The notes beneath the pieces were generated by a model. The model did not search any database, was not told the DNA's origin, and worked only from the letters and a program-made list of their open reading frames with translations. Shown here piece by piece: positions 27,843 to 36,608 of a DNA stretch of 64,000 bases. The position numbers and the translations under genes are program-made. The first letter of the stretch is position 1, and each line of letters begins with the position of its first letter. Origin of the DNA: Algoriphagus sp. AGSA1 (GTDB lineage: Bacteria; Bacteroidota; Bacteroidia; Cytophagales; Cyclobacteriaceae); contig NZ_JAJUWR010000002.1 of the NCBI RefSeq assembly GCF_021390545.1, positions 186,001 to 250,000 of the forward strand, given 5' to 3'.

Positions 27843-28910
27843 ATGTTTACCAAAAATCACACTATGCATCTTTTAATCTGTACCATCCTGGCATTTGTCT
27901 CTTGCTCTGAGCCTTTTGAAAGTCAAAAGCCCGAAGTTGAGGATTCCGCCCTGAGCGACACGCTCAGATACATCAATCCTGTTTTCGAACCCGTACTGGC
28001 AGACCCCACAGTAGTGAATGTCGGTGATGAATTTTATGCCTATGGTACAGAGGACAACTGGGGAGAAGAGGGGGGCTACCACTTGGTACCCGTAATCAAG
28101 TCAAGAGATCTGGTAAATTGGGACTTGGTAGGTAATTCTATGGAAAAAAAGCCTGATTGGAAGGAACGTGGTGGGATATGGGCTCCGGATGTCACTCAAG
28201 TGGGAGATCAGTTCTATATGTATTATTCTTTTTCCACGTGGGGAGATCCTAATCCGGGAGTCGGTTTGGCAATAGCGGAAAAGCCAGAAGGGCCTTTTAT
28301 AGATCAGGGGAAGGTATTTGATTCCAAAGAAATAGGGGTGGCCAATTCCATTGATCCATTTTATATAGAAGAAAACGGGCAAAAATTTCTGATCTGGGGA
28401 AGCTTTCATGGATTGTATATGGTTGAACTTTCCGATGATGGTAAAAAAGCAACTGGTGAGAAGATTCAGTTGGCGGGTAATCATTTGGAGGCAGCTTATG
28501 TATTCCAAAAGGAAGGATATTATTACCTCTTCGGCTCGGCAGGGACTTGCTGCGAAGGGGCTAACAGTACCTATAAAGTGCTGGTAGGAAGATCTGAAAA
28601 TCTATCCGGTCCCTACATCGATCAGGATGGAAAAGACATGATGGACTCAGATTCCGGAACTTTGGTCGTGGGCACAAATGCTGGACACATTGGTTATGCC
28701 GGGCCAGGGCATAATGCTGAAATTGTAACCGATTCCGCAGGGCAAGATTGGTTGCTATACCATGGCATGGATAAGCAAAAGCCTAAACTTAATAATGGTA
28801 CCAATCGACGGGTGTTACTCTTGGATAAAATCGTCTGGACTAATGGCTGGCCGACTGTGGCAGGAAGAGAGCCCAGTACCACTTCTCGGTCTTTACCTAT
28901 TTTTGACTAA
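27843..28910 (+). CDS. Glycoside hydrolase family 43 lipoprotein (arabinan-type)
   Basis: The protein has 355 residues. The lipobox LAFVSC ends at Cys21; an ATG at 27864 would also keep the signal. GH43 catalytic residues are Asp54 in PVLADPTVVNVGDEFYAYG, Asp171 in NSIDPFYIEENGQ and Glu216 in NHLEAAYVFQKEGYYYLF. The GTCCEGANSTYKVLVGRS segment and the GHN..H.G end resemble endo-1,5-alpha-L-arabinanases of GH43, so an arabinan substrate is the best guess. It lies in the PUL but behind a terminator, which suggests a lower or separately set expression level. The next gene starts 9 bp after its stop. Confidence 0.88.
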   Translation: MFTKNHTMHLLICTILAFVSCSEPFESQKPEVEDSALSDTLRYINPVFEPVLADPTVVNVGDEFYAYGTEDNWGEEGGYHLVPVIKSRDLVNWDLVGNSMEKKPDWKERGGIWAPDVTQVGDQFYMYYSFSTWGDPNPGVGLAIAEKPEGPFIDQGKVFDSKEIGVANSIDPFYIEENGQKFLIWGSFHGLYMVELSDDGKKATGEKIQLAGNHLEAAYVFQKEGYYYLFGSAGTCCEGANSTYKVLVGRSENLSGPYIDQDGKDMMDSDSGTLVVGTNAGHIGYAGPGHNAEIVTDSAGQDWLLYHGMDKQKPKLNNGTNRRVLLLDKIVWTNGWPTVAGREPSTTSRSLPIFD

Positions 28911-28919
28911 AAGAGCGCT

Positions 28920-31010
28920 ATGACCTGTTTTAAGTTTATTTCCTTGGGTTTTTTGTTAGTTTTATTCAGCCCGTTTGCTTTTTCTCAGGGAAAAGTAATT
29001 CTCAATGATTTTTCACCGGAAAATGGAGCTTCTGTGACCGAACAAGAGGGTATGGTCGAAGTATCTTGGCCTACGGGATCCCGTGAAAAAGGTGTGCTAC
29101 GACTTGATATGCGTGCAGAATTTCCACTTTTCAGTGCTATACAACTGCAGAATCCCAGAGGCGTGTTTGACATTGCCCAAACTATTGACCCTCATTTCAT
29201 TTTGACAGTAGGCCAGCGCGATCTTAGTAAGGAAAGTGGCTGGAATATCTTTTTTGACCGGACAGCCTACAATCCCCACGAAGCTTTTCCTGTTTCTTTG
29301 GACAAAAAACAACTTCATGTCAGTAGCCAAGGCCAGAGGACGGTTATCAGGGTGGACGCTATGCATGCAGGGGATTTTAATGGCTGGCTGGAGATCACGC
29401 TTTATCACGGAAGTGCACTGATGAATATGGCAGCTGTGCTCAGTACTGAGGAAGATGCTAAGGCTATTATCTACGATGCAGGATTGGTAAGCAAGGAAAG
29501 GCCCTGGAAAGAGATTTTCTGGTCTGATACGGATGGGTATCTGCAATCAGCCTCAGACATAGAGCTAAATCAGGCTGCGGAAAATCTTGCGGTGAGATAC
29601 CGTACAATTATAGGCGAAAGTGAGCAGGGTAGTTTGGCGGTGTTCCCCGCCCCGCATCAATATTTTTACCCCTTGGACAATGCTTACAATCTAAAGTTTG
29701 TCTGGTTTGGAAGTGATTACAGGGCGCTGACAGATGGGTTTGGGCTGGGGATCCGGCAAGATCTGATGGGTGACAATCGACATGTTCCCTGGTTCAATGC
29801 CCCACCAAACTCCCACCAACGCCTGAATTTCTTTGTGCTCCTAGCTGGCTCCAAAGACGGGCAGATCATGGAAGATGTGAAAGCTTATACGCATGGGGAT
29901 CAGTACAAACCACTAGACGGTTATCGCACCATGGCAAGCCATTTTCACACGGAGCACATGGATGACATTCTTACCCACAAACCCGTTCCGGAAATTCCCG
30001 GCCACGTGAAAGCTCTGAGAAGCATGGGGGTAAATATCATGCATCTGGGCGAATATCATCTGGCAGGTAATCCTCGAGATCCAGGGCCGAGAAGGTTGCC
30101 TGAACTGGAGTTGATGTTTGAAGAAAGCGCAAGACTGTCCACTGGTGATTTTTTGATGATTCCCGGTGAGGAGCCAAATGTGCATTACGGTGGACACTGG
30201 ATGAATATGTTTCCCAAGCCGGTATATTGGATCATGTCACGGGAAGAGGGACAGCCTTTTGTGGAAGAAACTGAAGCTTATGGAAAAGTATATAGGGTAG
30301 GAAACAAGGAAGAGATGCTCCGGCTTTTGGAAGCGGAAAAAGGACTTGCCTGGGTCGCTCATGCCAGAACCAAAGGCTCTACTGGTTATCCTGATAGGTA
30401 TAAAGAAGAGGTGTTTTTCAAATCTGACCGTTTCAATGGAGCGGCCTGGAAGGTGATCCCTGCCGATTTATCCCTTCCCAGCATGGGCAAAAGAGTACTG
30501 GACCTGATGGATGACATGGCAAATTGGGGAGAGCGAAAGTATGTGATCGCGGAAGCTGACCTTTTCAAATTGGAGCCGGATTATGAAATCTACGGCCCTA
30601 TGAATATCAATTACCTACAACTGGACAAGCTTCCCAAGTTTGAGGAGGGCTGGCAATCCGTACTGGATGTCCTACAGACAGGGAAATTTTTCTCCGGAAC
30701 AGGCGAAGTGTTGCTGCCTTCTTTCACGGTTAACGGAGTAGAAAGTGGCGAGACACTGGCATTGGGAAGCAGAGGAAAAGCTGAAGTACAGGTGACGATA
30801 GACTGGACCTTTCCCTTGAATTATGTGGAAATTATTTCCGGGGATGGAGAGCAGGTATATCGGGAGAAAATAGATATGAGTGATACCGGATCATTCGGTT
30901 CGCAGGATTTTGAATTTGCTATAGACCTGAAGGACAGAAAATGGATCCGGCTGGAAGTGTGGGATGTAGCTGCCAACGGTGCCTTTACCCAGCCGGTGTG
31001 GCTTGAATGA
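28920..31010 (+). CDS. Secreted PHP-like metallohydrolase-type protein in the PUL (function unknown)
   Basis: The protein has 696 residues with a Sec signal peptide (about 1-22, ending AFSQ). The N-terminal 300 residues are beta-rich, without a family I can name. The middle part carries histidine/acid motifs in the order expected of a PHP-type metal site: HFHTEH (about 340), IPGEEPNVHYGGHW (about 412-425) and AWVAHARTKG (about 477). The C-terminus is beta-sandwich-like (about 590-696). It follows the GH43 gene after 9 bp, so the two form an operon. A hydrolase acting on a sugar ester or phosphate is possible. This is a domain-level guess. Confidence 0.62.
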   Translation: MTCFKFISLGFLLVLFSPFAFSQGKVILNDFSPENGASVTEQEGMVEVSWPTGSREKGVLRLDMRAEFPLFSAIQLQNPRGVFDIAQTIDPHFILTVGQRDLSKESGWNIFFDRTAYNPHEAFPVSLDKKQLHVSSQGQRTVIRVDAMHAGDFNGWLEITLYHGSALMNMAAVLSTEEDAKAIIYDAGLVSKERPWKEIFWSDTDGYLQSASDIELNQAAENLAVRYRTIIGESEQGSLAVFPAPHQYFYPLDNAYNLKFVWFGSDYRALTDGFGLGIRQDLMGDNRHVPWFNAPPNSHQRLNFFVLLAGSKDGQIMEDVKAYTHGDQYKPLDGYRTMASHFHTEHMDDILTHKPVPEIPGHVKALRSMGVNIMHLGEYHLAGNPRDPGPRRLPELELMFEESARLSTGDFLMIPGEEPNVHYGGHWMNMFPKPVYWIMSREEGQPFVEETEAYGKVYRVGNKEEMLRLLEAEKGLAWVAHARTKGSTGYPDRYKEEVFFKSDRFNGAAWKVIPADLSLPSMGKRVLDLMDDMANWGERKYVIAEADLFKLEPDYEIYGPMNINYLQLDKLPKFEEGWQSVLDVLQTGKFFSGTGEVLLPSFTVNGVESGETLALGSRGKAEVQVTIDWTFPLNYVEIISGDGEQVYREKIDMSDTGSFGSQDFEFAIDLKDRKWIRLEVWDVAANGAFTQPVWLE

Positions 31011-31034
31011 GGGTTGTGTTCTGGGAATTCATTA

Positions 31035-31799
31035 CTATATCCAGCCTTTTTCCAGCCCTAACTTGAGCAGATCAAGCACATTGTGAGTATTGGTTTTCGT
31101 TAGAATATTTTTCCGGTGGCTGGCGATTGTACTTTTGCTTACATTCAGCATCATCGCAATATCATTGGAAGTCTTATTCGCAAGCATTAGATCTAACACT
31201 TGCTTCTCACGTTTGGTAAACAGCTCTTTCTGAGGTTCGAGTTTTCGGATAGGTTTTACATCAACATAGGATGGTTCCCCTTCAAGGCCAATGAATGACA
31301 AGACCATTTTATTGTCTTTTTTAAGATGGGAAATATCCGTATGCACCACAAATGTCCGGAGTACAGCTCCGTCTTCATCACTTTGGATTGTAATAATTTG
31401 CTGTAGAATTCGAAGGTACTTCCCATTCTTTTTTCTGATCCTGTAATCATACCTGCTTTTATACTTCATTACTTTTTCTGGTGGGAGCTTAGACCAGAAA
31501 TCTGTTACAGTTGCTTCAAAATCCAAAAACAAAGGCAAATCATCAGGATGGATTATTTGCATCAATTTAGCAAGCGTAAATTCCTCTGGCAGGTAACCCA
31601 ATACATGCTGTATCGCCTGATTGGTATATTCGATTGTCATTTCCGGTGGATTGAATACCATATAGTAATACTCCCCAACATTGAAAATATTGAGTAATTT
31701 CTTATAAAGTTCGATCTCTAGCTTGAGGTCACCCGGTGTTTTATGTTGTGCTATTTCCTTCCAGATTTTCTGGGCATGGTCTAAAATAAGCTTATCCAT
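31035..31799 (-). CDS. PAS domain - LuxR-type HTH transcriptional regulator
   Basis: The protein has 254 residues. A PAS-like domain (about 45-165: YYYMVFNPPEMTIEYTNQAIQHVLGYLPEEF, with a PAC-type YDYRIRKKNGKYLRILQQ) is followed by a LuxR C-terminal HTH (about 190-252: FTKREKQVLDLMLANKTSNDIAMML and VSKSTIASHRKNILTKTN). There is no receiver domain and no transmembrane segment, so it is a cytosolic one-component sensor. The gene is convergent with the PUL end, with 24 bp between the two stops, and divergent from the three-gene cluster at 32210. Its targets are unknown. Confidence 0.88.
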   Translation of the reverse strand: MDKLILDHAQKIWKEIAQHKTPGDLKLEIELYKKLLNIFNVGEYYYMVFNPPEMTIEYTNQAIQHVLGYLPEEFTLAKLMQIIHPDDLPLFLDFEATVTDFWSKLPPEKVMKYKSRYDYRIRKKNGKYLRILQQIITIQSDEDGAVLRTFVVHTDISHLKKDNKMVLSFIGLEGEPSYVDVKPIRKLEPQKELFTKREKQVLDLMLANKTSNDIAMMLNVSKSTIASHRKNILTKTNTHNVLDLLKLGLEKGWI

Positions 31800-32209
31800 T
31801 TCTTTGCTTGAAGATGATGCCTTGGCATTTAACTGTCTAGGAATAAAAACTATTTTCGGTTTTTATACTATTCGATTGCTGTGAAACACTCTTCCTAGGT
31901 AGGGGAAAGGAGCCTGAATCTTACTTCTCCCTGACTTGATAGATGTTTCTTTTTGAGTTAATTATTTGTTTTACAGGTAGATATGTTTACTTCTGTGGTT
32001 TTTTCTGCACAAGGAATATCTTTCAACCCATCCATTATTATTATTTAAGCGGTTTTTCAAAAAATCCCCTCTTGAGGGGATTTTTTGAAAAACCTATTTC
32101 TATAATCTTTGCACAGTCAGTTATTTTCCCTTAGCCGACCTCCGGATGGGAAAGAAGTTTGTCATCCCTCAAATCATCTGTACTTATCTACTGACCGATT
32201 TTATTTATT
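31800..32209. promoter_or_regulatory. Divergent intergenic region containing a long perfect palindrome
   Basis: No gene is seen. It lies between the PAS-LuxR gene and the three-gene cluster. Its one striking element is the 44-bp palindrome at 32051-32094. A near-promoter tataatctttg lies at 32101-32111, but the spacing to an upstream TTG is wrong. Confidence 0.45.
32051..32094. repeat. 44-bp perfect inverted repeat (two 21-bp arms, 2-nt centre)
   Basis: The arm 32051-32071 (starting ggtttttc, ending cccctc) is the exact reverse complement of 32074-32094. It is much longer than a terminator stem needs to be, and no coding gene ends beside it. It lies 116 bp upstream of the gene at 32210. It could be a cruciform-forming regulatory site, an RNA hairpin in a leader, or the remnant of a mobile element. 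Confidence 0.85.
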
Positions 32210-32875
32210 ATGTTGACGCCCATCGATAGATCTGCCGTATTTAAGAATTCTCCCGCTATTGATTGCTATGTCGCCTCCCTTCAGGCTTATTATTCACGGG
32301 AGTTGGAGGAGACTGATCTCGACTTTCCACGCTTTGACCACTGCAATCCCTTCAATAGCACACTAAAGGAGCCTTTGGGGTTCTCAGCCTTTGGATGGGC
32401 TGCCTCTACCCGAGCAGCCTATGAAAAGGAATTTCCTGCCCGATTGGCTTTGTTATTTGAAACGTTGGGCGCAGGCCAACCGATTCTTCTCCATTGGCTA
32501 AAAGTGGATCTTCTGTCAGAATACCCATTTGAATCGCCCTCCAAAAGGGAAAGATTTAAGTCATACGGGGCAATCCATGGAGATTCAATTGGATATAGCT
32601 TCGAATTGATGGATTTTGAGGAGATATTCGACCTTTTCTTATTTCATGCTGACCATGACTCCCCTGGCTGTCTTCTTTTTTCTTCCACATCTGATATTTT
32701 CTTGGGGATGTACCTCTGTGATGACGGTAACATCCATTTAACCCATTATCAAAAAGATGAAGCCTATATCCGCACCTGTGCGGAATCCCTTGGATTCCTG
32801 GCAGGAGATCCGGCTTTACTCTGCAATACAATCAGTATCCATTTTTTAAAGGAGAGCTCATGCGCAACACAGTAA
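32210..32875 (+). CDS. Uncharacterised 221-residue cytosolic protein
   Basis: There is no signal peptide and no transmembrane segment. The sequence is acidic and mixed alpha/beta, with SYGAIHGDSIGYSFELMDFEE and DSPGCLLFSSTSDIFLGMYLCDDGNIHL as the most distinctive stretches. I do not recognise a family; a SUKH-like fold was considered but not supported. It is the first gene of a cluster with the secreted coiled-coil gene (64 bp later) and the TPR/barrel gene. Codon usage looks like the neighbours. The shadow frames are poorer, which supports a real gene. Confidence 0.6.
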   Translation: MLTPIDRSAVFKNSPAIDCYVASLQAYYSRELEETDLDFPRFDHCNPFNSTLKEPLGFSAFGWAASTRAAYEKEFPARLALLFETLGAGQPILLHWLKVDLLSEYPFESPSKRERFKSYGAIHGDSIGYSFELMDFEEIFDLFLFHADHDSPGCLLFSSTSDIFLGMYLCDDGNIHLTHYQKDEAYIRTCAESLGFLAGDPALLCNTISIHFLKESSCATQ

Positions 32876-32939
32876 ACTTCTATGGGTGTAAACCATCCAA
32901 TTTGATCCACTCCACAGACATTTTAAATAAGCAAAGAGT

Positions 32940-34502
32940 ATGAATAGAATCAGACTTAAATACAGGATAGGTGTTTCAATGGTGCTTTGGATTTCTATGG
33001 CTGCCGCTGTATCAGCCCAGACAGGCGGAGGGTCGGACTTGTCCAGTATTGAAAGCAAGGCAAACCGAATTCTTAGTTTACAGGAAAAAATAGAAGACCT
33101 TAAAAAGGAAATAACCAAGCAGGAACTGGAAAAAGAGGTGATGATTGAATCTGCGCGGCAGCGACTTGCCGACAAACTGGAGGAGATCGAGAACAGTGAA
33201 TCCTGGAAAAACAGACGGGAATCTGCCCGGTCTGGCTGGGAAGAGAACAGTCCAGGCACATGCAGTGCAGGTGGCCCGCCCCCTATATGCACTGCCGATC
33301 ACTGGCACAGGGTGCCATCCAGTGTGGCCTGGGAAAAATATGAGGAATATAGGGATGGCGTCCTGGAAGAATACCATGAAAGGATCAGGAACGCAGGTAA
33401 GGCACAGGAAGGTAAAATAGCGGATGCTAGCAGCGCAATAGAACAGGCATTGGATGATATTGAGCGGTTGAAAAGGGAAATCGTCGCCCACAGCAGCGAT
33501 TATAAAGAGAATGTGGTCAAAACCGGGAAATCCAGGCATAGTGGGCCCATCCGTGAGCTGATGAGGTTGCTTGCCGAGAAGCACAATCTGGAAGACCGGA
33601 TAGATGTGTACAATGTGAAACTGAAGGAACTGGATGAGGAAGAAGACAAGACTGTCAAAGAAGCTAGGGAGAAGATCTCTCTAAAAATCGATGGAGAGAA
33701 GGCCAAGCTTCAGGATAGGATCGATGAGAATAAAAGCAGATTACAAAGGCTTTTTCAGGCTCAACAGGAACGGACTTCAAGTCTTCAGAATGAACTGCGG
33801 ACCTGGAAATCCGATTTGTTCCAGCTGGAACTCTTGCTTCGGGATACATCAAAGTTGAAGGTGGGCGAGTATCCTCTGCTTATAGCTCAGCAAAAGCAGT
33901 TGGGAACCCAAATAAGGGAGGGAGAAGAGCGACTACTTAAATTTCGGGACGAGTTTCAACAACAGGAAACTACCATCAAAGAAGAGAACACAGTTTTTTC
34001 TGATAAGATCTGGGATTATACCGCCAACCTTTCACACTACCAGGATAAGGCAGTGCTGGCAATAGAAGATGCTTTTACTTCCAAACGAACAATTCTTCAT
34101 CAGGGCAAAGAGGCTAGGATCGGAATGCTGAGGCAAAAGGCGGAGCTTCTCGCCGAAAAGACCGAACTGGCCAGACAGGATTTTATGACTTGGGCATCCC
34201 AGGTGGACCAGGAGCGGGTAAAGCTTATGAAAGAGTGCCAAAAAGTTGGCTGCAGTTGCTATGGCAGTGACACCTATGGTACCATTGTACTGAATTGGAA
34301 CAATTCCTACGATTGTGTTGACACCATGGATGCCTCACGCTATGGGTCAGTGGGCATCTATGGATGCTCGGAGGAAAGTGCGGATTATCATCAGTTTTAT
34401 GCCGCTTTGAAGGGCAACCTTTCCGATTCTGACTTGGCAGCTTTGCGGCGTTCTATCACAAAGTCCCGATATGACCTGATGTACAATACCCTAATCGACT
34501 GA
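32940..34502 (+). CDS. Secreted coiled-coil protein with Cys-rich tail, unknown function
   Basis: The protein has 520 residues with a Sec signal peptide (about 1-27, ending AAAVSAQ). The rest is largely heptad-rich coiled coil (about 37-90, 150-205, 215-410: KIEDLKKEITKQELEKEVM and LLAEKTELARQDF). Two cysteine-bearing non-helical parts stand out: NSPGTCSAGGPPPICTADHW near residue 105, and a C-terminal block with CQKVGCSCYGSDTYG, YDCVDTMD and YGCSEES (about 430-480). These would form disulphides in the periplasm. No known family was recognised. The next gene starts 1 bp after its stop, so the two are tightly coupled. Confidence 0.72.
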   Translation: MNRIRLKYRIGVSMVLWISMAAAVSAQTGGGSDLSSIESKANRILSLQEKIEDLKKEITKQELEKEVMIESARQRLADKLEEIENSESWKNRRESARSGWEENSPGTCSAGGPPPICTADHWHRVPSSVAWEKYEEYRDGVLEEYHERIRNAGKAQEGKIADASSAIEQALDDIERLKREIVAHSSDYKENVVKTGKSRHSGPIRELMRLLAEKHNLEDRIDVYNVKLKELDEEEDKTVKEAREKISLKIDGEKAKLQDRIDENKSRLQRLFQAQQERTSSLQNELRTWKSDLFQLELLLRDTSKLKVGEYPLLIAQQKQLGTQIREGEERLLKFRDEFQQQETTIKEENTVFSDKIWDYTANLSHYQDKAVLAIEDAFTSKRTILHQGKEARIGMLRQKAELLAEKTELARQDFMTWASQVDQERVKLMKECQKVGCSCYGSDTYGTIVLNWNNSYDCVDTMDASRYGSVGIYGCSEESADYHQFYAALKGNLSDSDLAALRRSITKSRYDLMYNTLID

Positions 34503-34503
34503 T

Positions 34504-36141
34504 ATGAGAATCTTTTTTACGCTTTTGGCAATCGTTTCCGCAGGGATGGTTTCAGCGCAGACTTCCGAATTTGTCCGGTTGGAAAGCAGGATGGCCGCAC
34601 TGATGGAAAAAGAGCAGTGGGACGATGTACTGGTTCTCGGACCCGACTTGGTAATAGAAGAGCCCTTTCGCGGGGATGGCTATTATTACACGGCTTACGG
34701 CTTTATGAAAATCGGGGAATTGGAAAAGGCCGCTGACTGGTTGGAAAAAGCAAAAGGAATGTCGGACGAACAGCTGGATAAAAAAATCAGCGAGTTAGAA
34801 GAGCTTATAGAACGTACCGCTTTAGTTTCCGAGGCTGCCCAATGGCAAGAGCAGGGGCAGGCTGAAAAGTCGGCAGCCCAATGGGAAGAACTGTGGAAAA
34901 TGGATAAATCCCAAATCGAGTATGCCCTAAATGCGCTGGATATTTATATCGTCACCGGTGAATACGAGGCGGCAATGGCAATCCTGGATGATCCCATAAT
35001 CCAAAAAGACCCTTCGTCTATTCCCTTAAGGAATGCAGTCAACAAGACACCGGAAATGCAACAGGTTCAAAAGTTCCAAGATGCGGTTAAATCCGGAAAT
35101 GAAAGCCTTGCTTCAGGCAACTTTGCGCTGGCCATGAGCAGGTTTAATCAAGCGCTTGAAATTAGACCCTCAGACCCCGATGCGCGGAGTGGTTTGGCAA
35201 AGGCGGCCGATGAGGAGGCCTGGAGACTGGCAAGGGAGACCGATACCATTGATTCCCTTGAGGAATACCTCAGTGGAGGTACAATTAAAAACCATAGGGG
35301 AGAGGCCGAACAGATACTGAGAAATTCCATGATCAAGTTTGGAGAGGAATACGCCATCAAAGGAGATGTGGACAGGATGGAATATTACCTGGATAAATTA
35401 AAGGATGAATATGCGCTGGACCAAGCCGATGTGGAATATGCCGATGGGCTACTCATCGCTACATATGAACGGGTGGCCAAAGCTAACAGCAGGGAAAAAT
35501 ACTATAATCCGCTCAGCAATGCCATCACCTATTATAACAGGGCTGGGCAGCTGAACACGGAGGTTGACTACAGGTCAGAAATCCGTTCTGTAGAGAGAAG
35601 ACTGAAGCGATACCATAGACCTGATCTCAATTACCTGGCCTTTGTACACGATACAGTCACCAATATAGGGATAAGCTTTGGGGGATTGAAGAATAGAAAA
35701 TTGGGATTTTACATGACCTATCGTCTGGACACCGATGTATTGCTGTCCTCTGCCGACTATACCATGAACGAAGATGGATCCTTCTCGGGTCCCATGGAAT
35801 ATAGAGATGTAAGGGCTGAGGGCAATATAAGATCAGGGGCTATGGATGTGATTTTTGGCATGACCAAAAAGATAAGCTATCCGGTCTGGGTTTATCTTGG
35901 CGGAGGCATTAGCTATATTCGCGAGTGGCAGAAAATGACGATGTATGATACAGATGGAGTACTTTACCAGACAGATTGGGTCTCTCTCACCGATAGAGAA
36001 GTTATAAAGCCCATGGTAGAAGTTGGACTGATTGTCAATGCGAAGCGGGTTCATTTCAGGGGAGGCGTTAAAACCATTGACTTTGAAAACTTGGAGGACT
36101 TTGCCCTGAGTTTTGGCATTGGGTATTCATTTTTTGAATAG
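34504..36141 (+). CDS. Secreted helical-repeat (TPR-like) protein with barrel-like C-terminus, unknown function
   Basis: The protein has 545 residues with a Sec signal peptide (about 1-19, ending GMVSAQ). Residues about 25-345 are TPR-like helices (ALMEKEQWDDVLVLGPDLV, GNFALAMSRFNQALEIRPSDPDA, AITYYNRAGQLNTEVDYRSEI). Residues about 370-545 are alternating beta-strands with aromatic girdles (ISFGGLKNRKLGFYMTYRL, YPVWVYLGGGISYIREWQ, FALSFGIGYSFFE), as in small outer-membrane barrels with a terminal aromatic residue. It may place the coiled-coil partner at the outer membrane. It lies 1 bp behind the coiled-coil gene. Confidence 0.75.
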   Translation: MRIFFTLLAIVSAGMVSAQTSEFVRLESRMAALMEKEQWDDVLVLGPDLVIEEPFRGDGYYYTAYGFMKIGELEKAADWLEKAKGMSDEQLDKKISELEELIERTALVSEAAQWQEQGQAEKSAAQWEELWKMDKSQIEYALNALDIYIVTGEYEAAMAILDDPIIQKDPSSIPLRNAVNKTPEMQQVQKFQDAVKSGNESLASGNFALAMSRFNQALEIRPSDPDARSGLAKAADEEAWRLARETDTIDSLEEYLSGGTIKNHRGEAEQILRNSMIKFGEEYAIKGDVDRMEYYLDKLKDEYALDQADVEYADGLLIATYERVAKANSREKYYNPLSNAITYYNRAGQLNTEVDYRSEIRSVERRLKRYHRPDLNYLAFVHDTVTNIGISFGGLKNRKLGFYMTYRLDTDVLLSSADYTMNEDGSFSGPMEYRDVRAEGNIRSGAMDVIFGMTKKISYPVWVYLGGGISYIREWQKMTMYDTDGVLYQTDWVSLTDREVIKPMVEVGLIVNAKRVHFRGGVKTIDFENLEDFALSFGIGYSFFE

Positions 36142-36608
36142 GAATACGCCGGATAGTCAGTTGGTGATGAGGTTGCGAGGGGTGTATTCGAACTATACAT
36201 GTAAGATGTCAGAGAGATAGAGAAACACCGCATTTATTAGGTGGGATCACCTGTTTTTATAGTTAATTATCGATATTGGAAACCGTAATCCTCATCAAGA
36301 TTACTTGGGTTTTCTTGATGTTTTTATAACCCGATGATATTCAGGTGTATTAACACTAAAAATTTAACATACAAAAACCGGGAAAAGCTGGAAACAGTCG
36401 GTTTCAGGATTTTTATATTATGTTTTTGTTAAACTACCATTGGTTAACAGTGAGTTAAGTAGATTGCAAGGAGCCTTAGGTATTATGCTATGCCATTTGA
36501 TAAACATTCATTTATCTCCATGCAGCATGGCTCTTCACATTGATCCGCTCTATGCGTTCAAAGAAATTGTTTTGCATGTCCGCATCAAAAAAACTTATCA
36601 TTGTGTGT
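36142..36608. other. Intergenic stretch with a gene-fragment-like 33-bp duplicate
   Basis: There is no intact gene. Bases 36275-36307 match 41742-41774, inside the alpha/beta-hydrolase-fold lipoprotein gene, at 30 of 33 positions and in the same reading frame, suggesting a decayed relative. The rest is AT-rich. Confidence 0.5.
36275..36307 (+). pseudogene. Possible remnant of an alpha/beta-hydrolase-fold lipoprotein gene
   Basis: The fragment reads IGNRNPHQDYL in frame against IGTRNAHQDYL (residues 23-33) of the gene at 41676. It is followed by a few codons and a stop. Only 33 bp are recognisable, so this is tentative. Confidence 0.35.

Noticed and set aside
36520..36600. A short minus-strand frame (about 28 codons) after the sigma factor stop
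   Set aside because: It is too short and shows no domain or conservation that can be judged from the window.
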